57,562 bases of DNA, taken from contig USBN01000006.1 in the NCBI GenBank assembly GCA_900552935.1, positions 1-57,562 of the forward strand, written 5' to 3'. Shown here in pieces: positions 56,422 to 57,562 of the stretch. The notes beneath the pieces are model-generated. The model was not told where the DNA came from. It did no database searches and saw nothing but the letters and a program-made list of their open reading frames with translations. Source of the DNA: an uncultured Coriobacteriaceae bacterium. Lineage in GTDB: Bacteria; Actinomycetota; Coriobacteriia; Coriobacteriales; Atopobiaceae. The translations under genes and the position numbers were made by a program. Each line of letters begins with the position of its first letter. Position 1 is the stretch's first letter.

Positions 56422-57562
56422 ATGCTCGACATGAAGTTCGTTCGCGAGAATCCCGATGCCATCGATACCGCGATGGCAAATCGTCAGACCTCCTGGGACC
56501 GTGAGAAGTTCTTCGAGCTCGACGATGAGCGTCGTGCCGTCATCGGCGAGGTCGAAGACCTTCAGGCCACCCGCAACACTGAGTCCAAGAAGATCGGCGC
56601 CCTCATGAAGGAGGGCAAGAAGGACGAGGCCGAGGCTGCCAAGGAAGCCGTCCGCGAGGTCAATGAGAAGATCGAGGGCCTTGCCGCCCGTCGTACCGAG
56701 CTCGAGCAGGAGCAGTATGACTTCATGGCCCACCTCCCCAACATTCCGTGCGAGGCCACGCCCGTTGGCGTCGATGAGTCCGAGAACCCCGAGCGTCGCC
56801 GCTGGGGCACCCCGCGCGACTTTGAGGCCGAGGGCTTTGAGTTCAAGGCTCACTGGGACCTTGGCACTGACCTTGGCATTATGGACTTCGATCGCGGCAA
56901 CAAGCTCTCTGGTAGCCGTTTCACCGTTCTTGGCGGTGCCGGCGCCCGCCTCGAGCGCGCCCTCATCAACTTCTTCGTGGACACTCACACCGCCCGTGGA
57001 TTCAAGGAGTGGTGGCCGCCCATCGTGGTTAAGCGTCAGACGATGTTTGGCACCGGCCAGCTCCCCAAGTTCGAGGACGACGCCTATCACGTTTCTGGCG
57101 ACAACTTCCTGATCCCGACGGCCGAGGTCGTCCTGACTAACCTCCATGCGGGCGAGATCCTCGATGCCGCTCAGCTGCCCCTCTGGTATACCGCCTTTAC
57201 CCCGTGCTTCCGCGAGGAGGCTGGCTCCGCCGGTCGAGACACGCGCGGCATCATTCGCCAGCACGAGTTCGACAAGGTCGAGATGGTGAAGTTCGCCAAG
57301 CCGGAGGAGTCTGACGCCGAGCTCGAGAGCATGACTGCCGAGGCGGAGTACCTGCTTCAGCAGCTGGGCCTTCCGTACCGCGTGATTAGCCTCTGCACGG
57401 GCGACCTGGGCTTCTCCGCCCGTCAGACGTATGACATCGAGGTTTGGCTGCCGAGCTATAACGCCTACAAGGAGATCTCCTCTTGCTCCAACTGTGGTGA
57501 CTTCCAGGCCCGTCGCGCCAACATCAAGTATCGCGACCCCGAGAACTTCAAGGGTTCGCGCT
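56422..57562 (+). CDS. serS: Seryl-tRNA synthetase, C-terminus cut by window edge
   Basis: The first 380 residues of SerRS. The N-terminal tRNA-binding coiled coil (residues about 30-105) is followed by the class II catalytic core. Motif 2 is visible in TPCFREEAGSAGRDTRGIIRQHEF, and TAEVVLTNL and YKEISSCSNCGDFQARR are family-specific. AAAGGGAG precedes the ATG. The 150-base leader has a CGCGGG/CCCGCG hairpin at about 56384-56400 but no T-box that I can see. The stop codon is outside the window. Confidence 0.95.
   Translation, partial: MLDMKFVRENPDAIDTAMANRQTSWDREKFFELDDERRAVIGEVEDLQATRNTESKKIGALMKEGKKDEAEAAKEAVREVNEKIEGLAARRTELEQEQYDFMAHLPNIPCEATPVGVDESENPERRRWGTPRDFEAEGFEFKAHWDLGTDLGIMDFDRGNKLSGSRFTVLGGAGARLERALINFFVDTHTARGFKEWWPPIVVKRQTMFGTGQLPKFEDDAYHVSGDNFLIPTAEVVLTNLHAGEILDAAQLPLWYTAFTPCFREEAGSAGRDTRGIIRQHEFDKVEMVKFAKPEESDAELESMTAEAEYLLQQLGLPYRVISLCTGDLGFSARQTYDIEVWLPSYNAYKEISSCSNCGDFQARRANIKYRDPENFKGSR

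Noticed and set aside
1..57562. CRISPR arrays, insertion sequences or prophage genes
   Set aside because: No regularly spaced repeats, transposase, integrase or phage structural genes were seen.

Overview
This window is a high-GC Actinomycetota chromosome segment. Its gene content suggests the class Coriobacteriia (Atopobiaceae/Olsenella-like). The indications are: the actinobacterial signalling and wall cluster (two Ser/Thr kinases, two FHA proteins, a PP2C phosphatase, a SEDS protein and a PBP), a paired-WYL regulator operon of the PafB/PafC type, DciA next to gyrase, and a multi-TM protein resembling the N-terminal half of Coriobacteriia LuxR-type regulators. The class assignment is inferred from recalled family resemblance, not from a database search.

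Replication origin, about 2.0-18.7 kb. Genes left of about 12.9 kb read leftward (HATPase/wHTH gene, dnaA, dnaN, recF, dciA, gyrB, gyrA). Genes to the right read rightward (rpmH, rnpA, yidD, yidC, jag, rsmG, parA, parB, a small membrane protein). The divergence point holds DnaA-box-like sites, two of them as an inverted pair, and the dnaA-dnaN gap holds a second set. Two consensus parS sites flank the end of rsmG. Two tRNA genes (Ala, Ile) and a bifunctional-nuclease-family gene precede gyrA.

Middle, about 18.8-34.3 kb: rlmN, ddl and an exonuclease-helicase of the DinG type, then two WYL regulators. Next come a membrane-anchored helical protein and a large M28-peptidase-like membrane protein that appears to have lost its catalytic glutamate pair. 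A leftward six-gene surface locus (30.3-34.3 kb) follows: a small basic ORF, a membrane-anchored protein, a secreted protein, a tiny LAQTG-anchored protein, a larger secreted protein with InlB-type repeats, and a class-B-like sortase. Its architecture recalls Firmicute csc clusters, and it is the best candidate here for an undescribed system.

Right part, about 34.6-57.6 kb: housekeeping genes (tRNA-Gly, M29 aminopeptidase, tRNA-Lys, purB, a TSCPD protein, a Tat lipoprotein, a two-component system, purC, a two-TM protein). tRNA-Arg(CCU) is followed by a small defence-type island: an MmeI-N-like fragment and a frameshifted DUF262/HNH gene. Next is the leftward wall-growth signalling operon (membrane kinase, FhaA, FhaB, PP2C, a fused SEDS-PBP and a PASTA kinase). 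tRNA-Leu, a small membrane protein and the start of serS close the window. Most intergenic gaps carry clear intrinsic terminators.
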